From Aliisedimentitalea scapharcae (lineage in GTDB: Bacteria > Pseudomonadota > Alphaproteobacteria > Rhodobacterales > Rhodobacteraceae), in contig NZ_CP123584.1 in assembly GCF_045277565.1 (NCBI RefSeq), positions 1,736,001-1,800,000 on the forward strand: a DNA stretch of 64,000 bases. Reading direction: 5' to 3'. Positions 30,521 through 39,977 of the stretch are shown here, one piece after another. Position 1 is the first letter of the stretch; each line of letters starts with the position of its first letter. The notes below the pieces were generated by a model. It was not told where the DNA came from. It did no database searches and was given only the letters and a program-made list of their open reading frames with translations. The translations under genes were made by a program, and so were the position numbers.

Positions 30521-31123
30521 TTGACGCAGGTTGCAGGAGAGCTTCGCATTGATTTTGTCGAAGGTTCAGTCGCCCACCGTCTTCGGTTCGGCGGCGGTCG
30601 TGGTCAAGATTTAGCCAAGGCCATGGGGCTGCGGGGGGGTAAAACTCCCATGATTGTTGATGCAACTGCCGGATTGGGCCGGGACTCATTTCTTTTGGCG
30701 TCTTTAGGTGCGCAAGTCACTTTGATCGAACGCTCAGAGAAAATGCACGCATTGTTGGTTCAAGGCATGGAGCGCGCAGCAAGAGAGGGTGGTCAGTTTC
30801 GCGAAATTATTGGCCGCATGACCCTTTTGAAGGGAGACGCGCTGGATTTGATCCCAGAATTGGCTGGCGAAGCCATTCTGATTGATCCAATGCATCCTGA
30901 ACGGAAAAAGTCGGCATTGGTGAAACAAGAGCTCCGTCAAGTCCGCGAGATCGTCGGCGCCGACGATGACGCTGCTGATCTCGTACGATTGGCGATCAAA
31001 CATGCGCGTAAACGCGTGGTTCTAAAGTGGCCCGCCAAGGCTGCTCCTATTGAGGGCGTGAAGAAATGCACTCATCAAATTATCGGTAAAACAACGCGAT
31101 ATGATGTTTTTATGATAAATTAG
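30521..31123 (+). CDS. rsmJ: RsmJ-like 16S rRNA m2G1516 methyltransferase, short N-terminus
   Basis: 200-residue class I methyltransferase resembling RsmJ, which makes m2G1516 in helix 45 of 16S rRNA. Matches are IDFVEGSVAHRLRFGGGRGQ, the SAM loop VDATAGLGRDSFLLASLG and the catalytic-type DPMHPERKKSALVK. E. coli RsmJ has about 50 further N-terminal residues. Here a stop lies two codons before the TTG at 30521, so the N-terminus is short or was lost by mutation. Base composition is visibly lower in GC than the flanks, and RsmJ is mainly gammaproteobacterial, so acquisition by transfer is likely. It may be intact or a decaying gene. Confidence 0.72.
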   Translation: MTQVAGELRIDFVEGSVAHRLRFGGGRGQDLAKAMGLRGGKTPMIVDATAGLGRDSFLLASLGAQVTLIERSEKMHALLVQGMERAAREGGQFREIIGRMTLLKGDALDLIPELAGEAILIDPMHPERKKSALVKQELRQVREIVGADDDAADLVRLAIKHARKRVVLKWPAKAAPIEGVKKCTHQIIGKTTRYDVFMIN

Positions 31124-31260
31124 GCGGACCTGGGAGCTATTGCAGACAATGATAGTTTCATCCGAATAGCGGACCTTGCTGTACAAGATCGTCCAGGGTT
31201 GCTATTTGGCCAATAGATTCAGATCACCACAACCCCAAACAAGAAAGTTGGTGTAACCAC

Positions 31261-31461
31261 ATGCAGGTTAGTGTTCGCGACAACAATGTCGATCAGGCCC
31301 TCCGAGTTCTAAAGAAAAAGCTCCAAAAGGAGGGGGTATTCCGTGAAATGAAGCTCAAGCAACATTTCGAGAAGCCTTCCGAGAAAAACGCGCGTCAGAA
31401 AGCAGAAGCGATCCGTCGTGCCCGCAAGCTGGCACGCAAGAAGCTGGAACGCGAAGGATGA
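31261..31461 (+). CDS. rpsU: 30S ribosomal protein S21
   Basis: 66-residue basic protein, full length for the family. It starts MQVSVRDNNVDQALRVLKKK and carries the invariant KQHFEKPSEKNARQKAEA helix and the Arg/Lys-rich C-terminus. S21 sits near the 3' end of 16S rRNA and the Shine-Dalgarno duplex. The 137-base gap upstream is A/T-rich and probably holds its promoter. Confidence 0.97.
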   Translation: MQVSVRDNNVDQALRVLKKKLQKEGVFREMKLKQHFEKPSEKNARQKAEAIRRARKLARKKLEREG

Positions 31462-31585
31462 TTTGTTTCAACTCTTGATGTTGAATAATCAGGGCCCCCG
31501 ACAGTGGACGTTGCCATAACCGCAGCGAAAGCCCGCTTTATCTGCGTAGCCGACAATCACCTTTTGCGCGGCCGGCTGTTAACCA

Positions 31586-32482
31586 TCAACCACGCCGACC
31601 GATGAAATCGGTTACCAAATCAACGATCACCGGCGACAAGGCCGGCGTGATGATGTGGCCCATGCCTTTGATTGCATGGTATTCGCTGTCGGGGATGTGG
31701 TCGGCGATTTCCTGGCCCAACTCCAGCGGGATCAGGGTGTCGTCGGTGCCGTGGATTACCAGACAGGGCAGGGCGAGGCATGTCAGCCCGGGACGGCGGT
31801 CGCCTGCGGAGGCGATGGCCAAAACCTGACGGTTCATGCCCTCATCATCCACGCCGCGGTCATAGGCGCGGTTGGCCATGGCGCGGATGTCGGCCTCGGG
31901 CATGGGATAACCGGGGCTGCCCCAATTGGCGTGTTCTTCGACTTGGCCATCCAAGTATTCTGTGCGCGTGCGGGGGGCAACCAATAGGCTTTGGGCCAGG
32001 GCGACCAGGTCTTCGGTGCTGCCCGATGTGCGATCCACGAACGGGCGACAGGCGGTCATCACGATGGTGGCGGACAGAACCCGGTCCGCATGGTCGATGC
32101 ACAGTTGTTGCAGGATAGCGCCGCCCATGGAAATGCCGAACACATGCGCGCGCTCGATGTTCAGGGCATCCATCACCCCGATCACATCCCCGACCATATC
32201 GTGAATGTCATAGGGCTGGGGCAGGGGGCCGCCAGCGCGGATCAGATCCAGCACGGCACCAGCCTCGCCCGGGGCGTCCGGATGTGGGCATCGTGCAGAG
32301 AGACCGGTATCGCGGTTGTCAAAAATGATTGTTCGATACCCGGCGTCAACAAAACCCTGAACAAGAGCATCTGGCCAATGGGCCAATTGGCTGCCCTGTC
32401 CCCGGATCAGGATCAGGGGCGTGTTGTTCGTGTCCCCATGGTCTTCGACTTCGAGGTGAATGCCATTGGCCTGAATTTGCAT
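31586..32482 (-). CDS. Alpha/beta hydrolase
   Basis: 298-residue alpha/beta-hydrolase-fold enzyme. Oxyanion segment LILIRGQGSQLAHWP, nucleophile elbow FGISMGG (Ser near residue 119), acid in VIHGTDDTLIP and His in IKGMGHIITP. It resembles haloalkane dehalogenase/esterase-like hydrolases common in marine bacteria; substrate unknown. Divergent from groESL with a 247-base gap. Confidence 0.87.
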   Translation of the reverse strand: MQIQANGIHLEVEDHGDTNNTPLILIRGQGSQLAHWPDALVQGFVDAGYRTIIFDNRDTGLSARCPHPDAPGEAGAVLDLIRAGGPLPQPYDIHDMVGDVIGVMDALNIERAHVFGISMGGAILQQLCIDHADRVLSATIVMTACRPFVDRTSGSTEDLVALAQSLLVAPRTRTEYLDGQVEEHANWGSPGYPMPEADIRAMANRAYDRGVDDEGMNRQVLAIASAGDRRPGLTCLALPCLVIHGTDDTLIPLELGQEIADHIPDSEYHAIKGMGHIITPALSPVIVDLVTDFIGRRG

Positions 32483-32604
32483 GTCCCGGGTTCCTGCGTT
32501 GAATTGGCTGTTTTGTCAGGTCACTGTATCGGTCCCGAACGACCTGTAAACCAGACAAACGGTAGGTCACTTTGCTGATGAATGAAAAAAGTCAGCGTAT
32601 CTTG

Positions 32605-32633
32605 TTGACTCGGGGATTTTCCGCTCCTAACTA
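32605..32633 (+). promoter_or_regulatory. Probable sigma-70 promoter of groESL
   Basis: TTGACT (32605-32610), 17-base spacer, weak -10 TAACTA (32628-32633), immediately ahead of the CIRCE operator. The -35 is good and the -10 is poor; position relative to the operator is the main support. Confidence 0.4.
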
Positions 32634-32640
32634 TTCGTCG

Positions 32641-32667
32641 TTATCACTCACCAAGGTCGAGTGATAA
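32641..32667 (+). promoter_or_regulatory. CIRCE operator (HrcA binding site) of groESL
   Basis: TTATCACTC-N9-GAGTGATAA is a perfect inverted repeat with the exact CIRCE arm length and spacing (consensus TTAGCACTC-N9-GAGTGCTAA). It lies 63 bases before groES and downstream of the presumed promoter, so HrcA would block transcription until heat shock. Confidence 0.93.
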
Positions 32668-32729
32668 TGCCTTCGCCAGGGAGCGGAGGGATATGAAAAA
32701 CAACCTTTGAGCCTCAAGGAGCTGCAAAG

Positions 32730-33017
32730 ATGGCATTGAAACCGCTTCATGACCGCGTACTGGTGCGTCGCACCGAAAGCGAAGAAAAAACTGCTGGCGG
32801 ACTGATCATCCCCGAAAGCGCCAAAGAAAAGCCGAGCGAAGGCGTTGTCGTCTCGACCGGTGAAGGCGCGCGCAAAGACAGCGGCGAACTGATCGCAATG
32901 GCTGTTTCGGCTGGCGACAAGATCCTGTTCGGCAAATGGTCGGGCACCGAGGTTACAGTCGACGGCGAAGAGCTGCTGATGATGAAAGAAAGCGACATCA
33001 TGGGGATCATCGAATAA
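32730..33017 (+). CDS. groES: Co-chaperonin GroES
   Basis: 95-residue GroES. N-terminal ALKPLHDRVLVRRTESEEKT, mobile loop TAGGLIIPESAKEKP and the closing DIMGIIE are all standard. Preceded by a CIRCE operator; groEL follows after a 105-base spacer that contains a strong palindrome. Confidence 0.98.
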   Translation: MALKPLHDRVLVRRTESEEKTAGGLIIPESAKEKPSEGVVVSTGEGARKDSGELIAMAVSAGDKILFGKWSGTEVTVDGEELLMMKESDIMGIIE

Positions 33018-33036
33018 GCACCACGGCTTGTTCGAT

Positions 33037-33056
33037 GGTGCGTGCAAGCACGCACC
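33037..33056. repeat. Palindrome between groES and groEL
   Basis: GGTGCGTGC (33037-33045) and GCACGCACC (33048-33056) form a perfect 9-base stem with a two-base loop. Palindromes of this GTGCGTGC type are, as I recall, dispersed in Rhodobacterales genomes (REP-like). At this position it may also protect or punctuate the groES-groEL message. Confidence 0.6.
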
Positions 33057-33122
33057 CTACGTGGGCCTGACAAGAGGTGCCCACCACATGATTTCTAAAG
33101 ACATTCTCAAGGAGAAATGAAC

Positions 33123-34775
<1,653 letters not shown>

Positions 34776-34802
34776 TCATCTGCACCCTTGTGCTACAGAA
34801 TT

Positions 34803-34833
34803 GGGGTCGCTCGCAGGAGCGGCCCCTTTTTTT
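34803..34833 (+). terminator. Rho-independent terminator of groESL
   Basis: Ten-base stem with one G-T pair (34803-34812 with 34817-34826), four-base loop and a run of seven T, 28 bases after the groEL stop. Confidence 0.93.
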
Positions 34834-34851
34834 GTGTTTGGAGGCATTGGG

Positions 34852-35391
34852 ATGGTCAATGGACCCGATTTTGTTCGTGATATCAGACCGGATGACTTCG
34901 CAGAGGTAGACGCGCTTTTGCAGGCGGCGTTTGGCGGTGTTCAAGAGGTCGCCTTGGTTCATGCGTTGCGGCGGGACAAGGACATGGTATCCGAAAGCGT
35001 GATCCATTGGGATGGACGCATTATCGCCTATGCGGGGCTGTCGCGCATGGTCGCGCCCGTTGGTTGGCTTTGCCTGGCTCCGGTGGCGGTTCTACCCGAG
35101 GTGCAGCGCGGCGCGTTGACCCCTGCGGGGCAGGCCAAAGGCCACTGGCAAGTTGGAAAACGTCTGGTTTCTGAACTGGCGTCTGCGGCCCGGACCCCTG
35201 AATTTGACAAAAGTCCGGCGATCGTCGTTCTGGGGCAACCAGAGTTTTATGAACAATGTGGATTTTCCCGGACGCGGGCTGCGCGGCTGACGTCGCCGTA
35301 CCCACGCGACTTTACGATGCTGGCCGCACCGGGCGAGGATGTACCAAAGGCCGAATTGATCTATCCCGCAGCTTTTTCCTCCGATGATTGA
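34852..35391 (+). CDS. GNAT-family N-acetyltransferase (YhbS-like)
   Basis: 179-residue acetyltransferase. The ATG at 34852 follows GGAGG; a frame open upstream runs through the groEL terminator and was rejected. The acetyl-CoA strand and loop are PVAVLPEVQRGALTPAGQ, then GKRLVSELASAA; the loop is longer than the usual QxxGxG. The C-terminal LGQPEFYEQCGFSR is the Y-x-x-x-GF element of YhbS relatives. Substrate unknown. Confidence 0.85.
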   Translation: MVNGPDFVRDIRPDDFAEVDALLQAAFGGVQEVALVHALRRDKDMVSESVIHWDGRIIAYAGLSRMVAPVGWLCLAPVAVLPEVQRGALTPAGQAKGHWQVGKRLVSELASAARTPEFDKSPAIVVLGQPEFYEQCGFSRTRAARLTSPYPRDFTMLAAPGEDVPKAELIYPAAFSSDD

Positions 35392-35465
35392 CCGGGATCA
35401 GAACAGCTGGCTCTGATCGAATTGTGAATGGTGCTAAATGATGTGACAGGCTAAGTCTGGATGTT

Positions 35466-36317
35466 ATGCGCCTGACTCTTTTGACCACCCTTACCATGAT
35501 TGCCTTTGCCGCCAATTCGGTTCTGAACCGATTGGCGGTGGGGCCGGGATATATAGACGCCGAAAGCTTTGCGCTGGTGCGACTGGCGGCGGGGATGCTG
35601 GTGCTTGTCGGATTGGCTCTGCATCAGGGTGTCAGCCTGCGCCAACCGGTTGGGCGGCTGATGTCGGGAGGCGTGTCGCTGACGGTCTATATGATCGGTT
35701 TTTCATTGGCTTACAAATCTCTGGACGCTGGGTTGGGGGCATTGATCCTGTTTGGGGTGGTCCAGTTCACGATGGTGGCCTGGAACACGGCAATGGGGGC
35801 ACCGCTCGGCCGATTGCAGCTGGGCGGCGGTGTCCTGGCCCTGGCTGGGCTGGCGTTGGTGTTGTGGCCGCAGGGGGCTGTTTCGGTGTCGCTGAGCGGC
35901 GTGTTATTCATGGTTTTGGCGGGACTGGGTTGGGGTGCCTATTCGCTGGTTGGGCGTGGGGCCCAAAGCCCGCTGGGCGCGACTGCCGGAAACTTCGTTC
36001 TGTCCTTTGTTCTGACGTTGGCCGTTCTGTCGATGGTGGGATGGCAGGGGCATATGACGCCTGTCGGAGTTGGTCTGGCCATCCTTTCGGGCGCGGTGAC
36101 GTCCGGATTGGGCTATGCGCTGTGGTATACGGTGCTGCCCCGGCTTCCTGGACCATTGGCTGCTACGGTTCAATTGTCGGTTCCGGTTCTGGCGATCGCT
36201 GCCGGTGCCCTGGCATTGGGCGAACATCTGGATCTGCGGATCATTCTGGGGTCAGGTATCGTGATCGCAGGGATCGCCACGGTCCTGCGTGGGGGAATTT
36301 CGCGCAAGGTCGGCTAA
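35466..36317 (+). CDS. EamA/DMT-family transporter
   Basis: 283-residue membrane protein with about ten hydrophobic segments in two EamA repeats (residues about 5-130 and 140-275). Typical features are the first helix MIAFAANSVLNRLAV and the glycine-rich TSGLGYALWYTVLPRL near the second repeat. Drug/metabolite exporters of this type move amino acids, metabolites or nucleobases; no substrate can be assigned. Confidence 0.88.
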   Translation: MRLTLLTTLTMIAFAANSVLNRLAVGPGYIDAESFALVRLAAGMLVLVGLALHQGVSLRQPVGRLMSGGVSLTVYMIGFSLAYKSLDAGLGALILFGVVQFTMVAWNTAMGAPLGRLQLGGGVLALAGLALVLWPQGAVSVSLSGVLFMVLAGLGWGAYSLVGRGAQSPLGATAGNFVLSFVLTLAVLSMVGWQGHMTPVGVGLAILSGAVTSGLGYALWYTVLPRLPGPLAATVQLSVPVLAIAAGALALGEHLDLRIILGSGIVIAGIATVLRGGISRKVG

Positions 36318-36359
36318 GCGGGGTTTTCGCCGGTCTGCTTTGGGCGTATCTCGGAACAC

Positions 36360-37145
36360 ATGCGGGTTTTGATAGCGTTCCTTTTCTGTGTCTCTCCGGT
36401 CGCGGCGCTGGCTGAATGCGTGGTGTTGCTACATGGGCTGGCGCGGACCGAAACATCTTTTGCAGTGATGGAACAGGTTCTGAAGCAACGTGGTTTCAAC
36501 ACCGTCCGCCCCGGGTATCCGTCAACGGATCTGCCCATTCCCGAATTGGCAGACCAAACGATTCCGGCGGCGATTGAATCCTGTGGAGGGGCAAAACCAG
36601 TGCATTTTGTAACCCATTCCATGGGGGGGATCCTGTTGCGATACTGGTTGCGCAGCAACCGCCCTGAGACCCTGGGCCGCGTGGTGATGTTGGGGCCGCC
36701 AAATCAGGGCAGCAAATTGGTGGACGAACTGGGCGACTGGGAAGTGTTTGGTCTGATCAATGGTCCTGCCGGGATGCAATTGGGCACTGGTCCGACAAGT
36801 GTGCCGCGCCGCCTGGGGCCGGTAGACTACCCCGTGGGGATCATTGCCGGGACGCAATCGCTCAATCCGGTCTTTTCCACGCTGATCGACGGGCCAGACG
36901 ATGGCAAAGTATCGACCGCTTCGACCCGGGTGCAGGGTATGAGAGACCATATCGAATTGCCGGTAACGCATACGTTCATGATGAACAATCCGCTGGTCAT
37001 GGCGCAGACCCTGCGATTTTTGGCGACCGAACGGTTCGATCCGGATCTATCTCTGGTCGATGCGGTTTTTGATTTTGGATTGCGGGATTGCAAGGGGCAG
37101 GCGTGCCAGGATGTTGATCCATCCAGAGAGGGAACGGACAGGTGA
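36360..37145 (+). CDS. Exported alpha/beta hydrolase, lipase-like
   Basis: 261-residue exported protein with a signal peptide (MRVLIAFLFCVSPVAALA). The lipase-type oxyanion loop is VVLLHGLARTETSF, the nucleophile is in VTHSMGGILLR (Ser near residue 87), and NPVFSTLIDGPDDGKVS is the acid region as in LipA-type and plant-like lipases; a His follows in LPVTHTFMM. The C-terminus is Asp/Arg-rich. Its TGA overlaps the GTG of phnM, so the two are translationally coupled despite acting in different compartments. Confidence 0.83.
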   Translation: MRVLIAFLFCVSPVAALAECVVLLHGLARTETSFAVMEQVLKQRGFNTVRPGYPSTDLPIPELADQTIPAAIESCGGAKPVHFVTHSMGGILLRYWLRSNRPETLGRVVMLGPPNQGSKLVDELGDWEVFGLINGPAGMQLGTGPTSVPRRLGPVDYPVGIIAGTQSLNPVFSTLIDGPDDGKVSTASTRVQGMRDHIELPVTHTFMMNNPLVMAQTLRFLATERFDPDLSLVDAVFDFGLRDCKGQACQDVDPSREGTDR

Positions 37146-38293
37146 CAGGTCTTGCATTGGATTTGATCGGAGCGCAGGTCATGCGCCCGCAAGAAGGGCT
37201 GCATCGCGGCACCGTGTCGATTGCGGATGGGGTGATCGTGGATGCGGCGGTCGGCCGATCCGTGGATTTGACAGGGTACCTGGTTATGCCCGGCATCATT
37301 GATCTGCATGGGGATGGTTTCGAACGCCATGTGGCCCCGCGCCGGGGCGCGATGAAGGTCATGGAAGAGGGATTGATCGCCGCCGAATCCGAACTGGCCG
37401 CCAATGGGATTACCACCGCGGTCTTGGCCCAGTTCCACAGCTGGGAGGGCGGGGTCCGTGGCCCGGAGTTCGCCGAACAGGTGATGACGGCGATGGCCAA
37501 GGTCAGACCGCAGGTGGTTACCGATCTGATACCGCAGCTGCGGTTTGAGACCCATATGCTGGACAGCTATGCCGGGTTGCCGGATCTTCTGGCCAAATGG
37601 CAGGTGACGTATATCGTCTTTAACGATCACTTGCCGCATGACAGGCTGGCCGCAGGCAAGAAACCGCCCCGGCTGACAGGGCAGGCGCTCAAAGCGCGGA
37701 GAAACCCCGAAGTTCATTTCGAACTCTTGAAGTCATTGCATGCCCAAAGCGGCCAAGTTCCATCGGCGCTGGATACGCTGTGCGCCACGTTGGCACGTGA
37801 TGGGGTTACAATGGGATCCCATGATGATCAGCGCGCAGAGGATCGGGCGCGCTGGCGCAAACGTGGCGTGAGGATTTCGGAGTTTCCCGAAACATTGGAG
37901 GCTGCCGAAGCCGCGCGTGGTGCCGGAGATCATGTGATCATGGGAGCACCGAATGTGGTTCGGGGCGGATCGCACAATGGCAATGCATCGGCGATTGATC
38001 TTATTGCCATGGGCCTGTGCGATGGGTTGGCGTCGGACTATCACTATCCCAGCCCACGTCGCGCGGCGATTATGTTGGCGCAATCCGGCGTGCTCGACCT
38101 GAGCGCGGCGTGGGCGCTGGTCTCGGAGGGGCCTGCCCGGGTTTTGGGGCTAGAGGATCGAGGGAAGCTGGCCGCTGGTCTGCGTGCTGATTTGGTTGTT
38201 TTGGATCCCAATAACCACCGCGTGGTCGCAACCATGGCAGGAGGGCGGTTCAGTTACCTGTCGGGGGACATTGTCGGGCGTTTTGTTGCCTGA
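37142..38293 (+). CDS. phnM: PhnM-type ribose 1-methylphosphonate 5-triphosphate diphosphatase
   Basis: 383-residue amidohydrolase-superfamily protein. It starts at a GTG overlapping the previous stop (GTGA). The metal site has MPGIIDLHGDGFERHV near residue 50, with SHDDQRAED and a later SDYHYPSPRRAA. PhnM removes pyrophosphate from the triphosphate intermediate of C-P lyase. No other phn genes lie in the window, so this is an orphan copy that may work with a remote C-P lyase cluster or hydrolyse another substrate. Confidence 0.87.
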   Translation: MTGLALDLIGAQVMRPQEGLHRGTVSIADGVIVDAAVGRSVDLTGYLVMPGIIDLHGDGFERHVAPRRGAMKVMEEGLIAAESELAANGITTAVLAQFHSWEGGVRGPEFAEQVMTAMAKVRPQVVTDLIPQLRFETHMLDSYAGLPDLLAKWQVTYIVFNDHLPHDRLAAGKKPPRLTGQALKARRNPEVHFELLKSLHAQSGQVPSALDTLCATLARDGVTMGSHDDQRAEDRARWRKRGVRISEFPETLEAAEAARGAGDHVIMGAPNVVRGGSHNGNASAIDLIAMGLCDGLASDYHYPSPRRAAIMLAQSGVLDLSAAWALVSEGPARVLGLEDRGKLAAGLRADLVVLDPNNHRVVATMAGGRFSYLSGDIVGRFVA

Positions 38294-38341
38294 CATTGGG
38301 AGATAATATTGCCGGGACACCCAAAGGCGTCCGGGTCACCC

Positions 38342-38389
38342 AAAATTCTTGGAAAGAATTTTGCCAAGAAAATTTGATAATTTTCTTGG
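38342..38389. terminator. Tandem A/T-rich hairpins between phnM and purK
   Basis: AAAATTCTT/AAGAATTTT (38342-38350 with 38354-38362) is followed by a perfect 11-base stem, 38364-38374 with 38379-38389 (loop TGAT). The two stems are related in sequence. They sit between converging genes and carry T-runs inside their arms on both strands, so they are probably a bidirectional terminator. Confidence 0.7.
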
Positions 38390-38404
38390 CGCGTTGTGCA
38401 GGGA

Positions 38405-39496
38405 TCAGGTTTTGGTTTCCGGGCGTTGGATGCGATTGACGTGGCCCATCTTGCGCCCGGGTTTCGTGTCGGTCTTGCCATAAAGATGCAGGGCACAATC
38501 CCGTTCGCGTACCAAGTCCGGCAGCTGATCGACATCATGACCGATCAAGTTTTCCATCACCACATCCGAATGGCGTTGACCATCGCCCAGCGGCCAGCCG
38601 ACGATGGCGCGAATATGCTGTTCAAACTGATCTACGCTGCAACCGTTCTGGGTCCAATGGCCAGAGTTGTGCACGCGCGGGGCCACTTCGTTGACGATCA
38701 GACCTTGCGGAGTGACAAACAATTCTACGCCCATCACTCCGACATAATTCAATGCGTTCAGGATCTTGGCAGCCATCAGAACCGCGTCCATCCGCTGAGA
38801 CGCGGATAATCTGGCGGGCACTGTTGTGGTGTGCAGGATTCCATCGCGATGCACGTTTTCGCCGGGATCGAAACAGGCGACATCTCCACCGAGCCCACGG
38901 GCAGCGATGACCGATACTTCGTGGCTGAAGTCGACAAAGCCTTCGAGCAGGGCCGGGGCACCGGCCATATCGGCAATGGCCCCTGGCGCGTCCGCGTCAG
39001 ATTTGATGCGGACCTGGCCTTTGCCATCATAGCCGAATCGACGTGTCTTGAGGATCGCCGGAGCGCCGATTTCGGCCAATCCGGCATCCAGAGATACTGC
39101 ATCGGTGACATCGGCAAACGGGGCCGTGGCCAGACCCAGGTCGCGCAGAAAGGTCTTTTCGATCAGGCGATCCTGACTGACCCGCAGAGCTTCGCGGCCC
39201 GGACGAATTGGACGGTGGGCTTCCAACAGATCCAACGCCGAGGTCGGTATGTTTTCGAATTCATAGGTGATGACGTCAACGGACTGGGCAAAGGCACGCA
39301 ATGCGTCTTCGTCATCATAGGCCGCGGTGGTAACACGGTGGGCCACCTGGCCTGCCGGCGGGTTGGTGCCGGGTTCGTAAATATGCGTGAGAAAGCCAAG
39401 ACGCGAGGCCGCGACGGACAACATGCGCCCCAGTTGGCCACCACCCAGGATGCCGATGACGGCACCAGTGGCCAGGGGAGAAGGGGATTCAGTCAT
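38405..39496 (-). CDS. purK: 5-(carboxyamino)imidazole ribonucleotide synthase
   Basis: 363-residue ATP-grasp enzyme that carboxylates aminoimidazole ribonucleotide in purine synthesis. N-terminal IGILGGGQLGRMLSVAASRL, middle ATP-grasp KTRRFGYDGKGQV, and the C-terminal NEVAPRVHNSGHWT signature are intact. It overlaps the end of purE by eight bases. The end lies just after the A/T-rich terminator. Confidence 0.97.
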   Translation of the reverse strand: MTESPSPLATGAVIGILGGGQLGRMLSVAASRLGFLTHIYEPGTNPPAGQVAHRVTTAAYDDEDALRAFAQSVDVITYEFENIPTSALDLLEAHRPIRPGREALRVSQDRLIEKTFLRDLGLATAPFADVTDAVSLDAGLAEIGAPAILKTRRFGYDGKGQVRIKSDADAPGAIADMAGAPALLEGFVDFSHEVSVIAARGLGGDVACFDPGENVHRDGILHTTTVPARLSASQRMDAVLMAAKILNALNYVGVMGVELFVTPQGLIVNEVAPRVHNSGHWTQNGCSVDQFEQHIRAIVGWPLGDGQRHSDVVMENLIGHDVDQLPDLVRERDCALHLYGKTDTKPGRKMGHVNRIQRPETKT

Positions 39497-39977
39497 CGCT
39501 GGGCTCCTGCGGAATGGAATCAGACAGGGACTGGCGCCACGTGTCCAGCCGTTCGGCCAGGGCCATATCCTGCAGGGCGAGGATCCCGGCCGCCATCAAA
39601 CCTGCGTTGGCTGCGCCAGCGGCACCGATTGCCATTGTCGCCACGGGAAAGCCGCGGGGCATCTGCAGGATGGAATAGAGTGAATCTACGCCAGAGAGCG
39701 CCCGGGTTTGTACCGGAACACCAATGACCGGCACTCGGGTTTTGGAGGCCATCATGCCAGGCAGATGGGCCGCACCGCCGGCACCGGCAATGATCACATG
39801 CAGCCCATTGTCCACTGCGGTTTTGCCATACTCCCAAAGACGATCGGGCGTACGGTGAGCCGAGACTATCTTGGCCTCATACGGGATGGCCAATTGGTCC
39901 AGGATGTCAGCTGCTTCTTTCATGGTTGGCCAATCGGACTGGCTGCCCATGATTATGCCCACTTTGATGTCACCCAT
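39489..39977 (-). CDS. purE: N5-carboxyaminoimidazole ribonucleotide mutase
   Basis: 162-residue class I PurE. The ATG at 39977 (MGDIKVGIIMGSQSDWPTMK) gives the usual length; an open extension upstream is excluded because it runs through the structured leader. GSQSDW, SAHRTPDRLWEY and GAGGAAHLPGM are the substrate-binding signatures. Forms an operon with purK. About 370 bases of non-coding, structured sequence separate it from the YdcH gene upstream. Confidence 0.97.
   Translation of the reverse strand: MGDIKVGIIMGSQSDWPTMKEAADILDQLAIPYEAKIVSAHRTPDRLWEYGKTAVDNGLHVIIAGAGGAAHLPGMMASKTRVPVIGVPVQTRALSGVDSLYSILQMPRGFPVATMAIGAAGAANAGLMAAGILALQDMALAERLDTWRQSLSDSIPQEPSDD

Noticed and set aside
30364..30552. 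Missing N-terminal part of RsmJ in another frame upstream of 30521
   Set aside because: I translated the neighbouring frames and saw no convincing similarity to the RsmJ N-terminus, so a simple frameshift cannot be shown.
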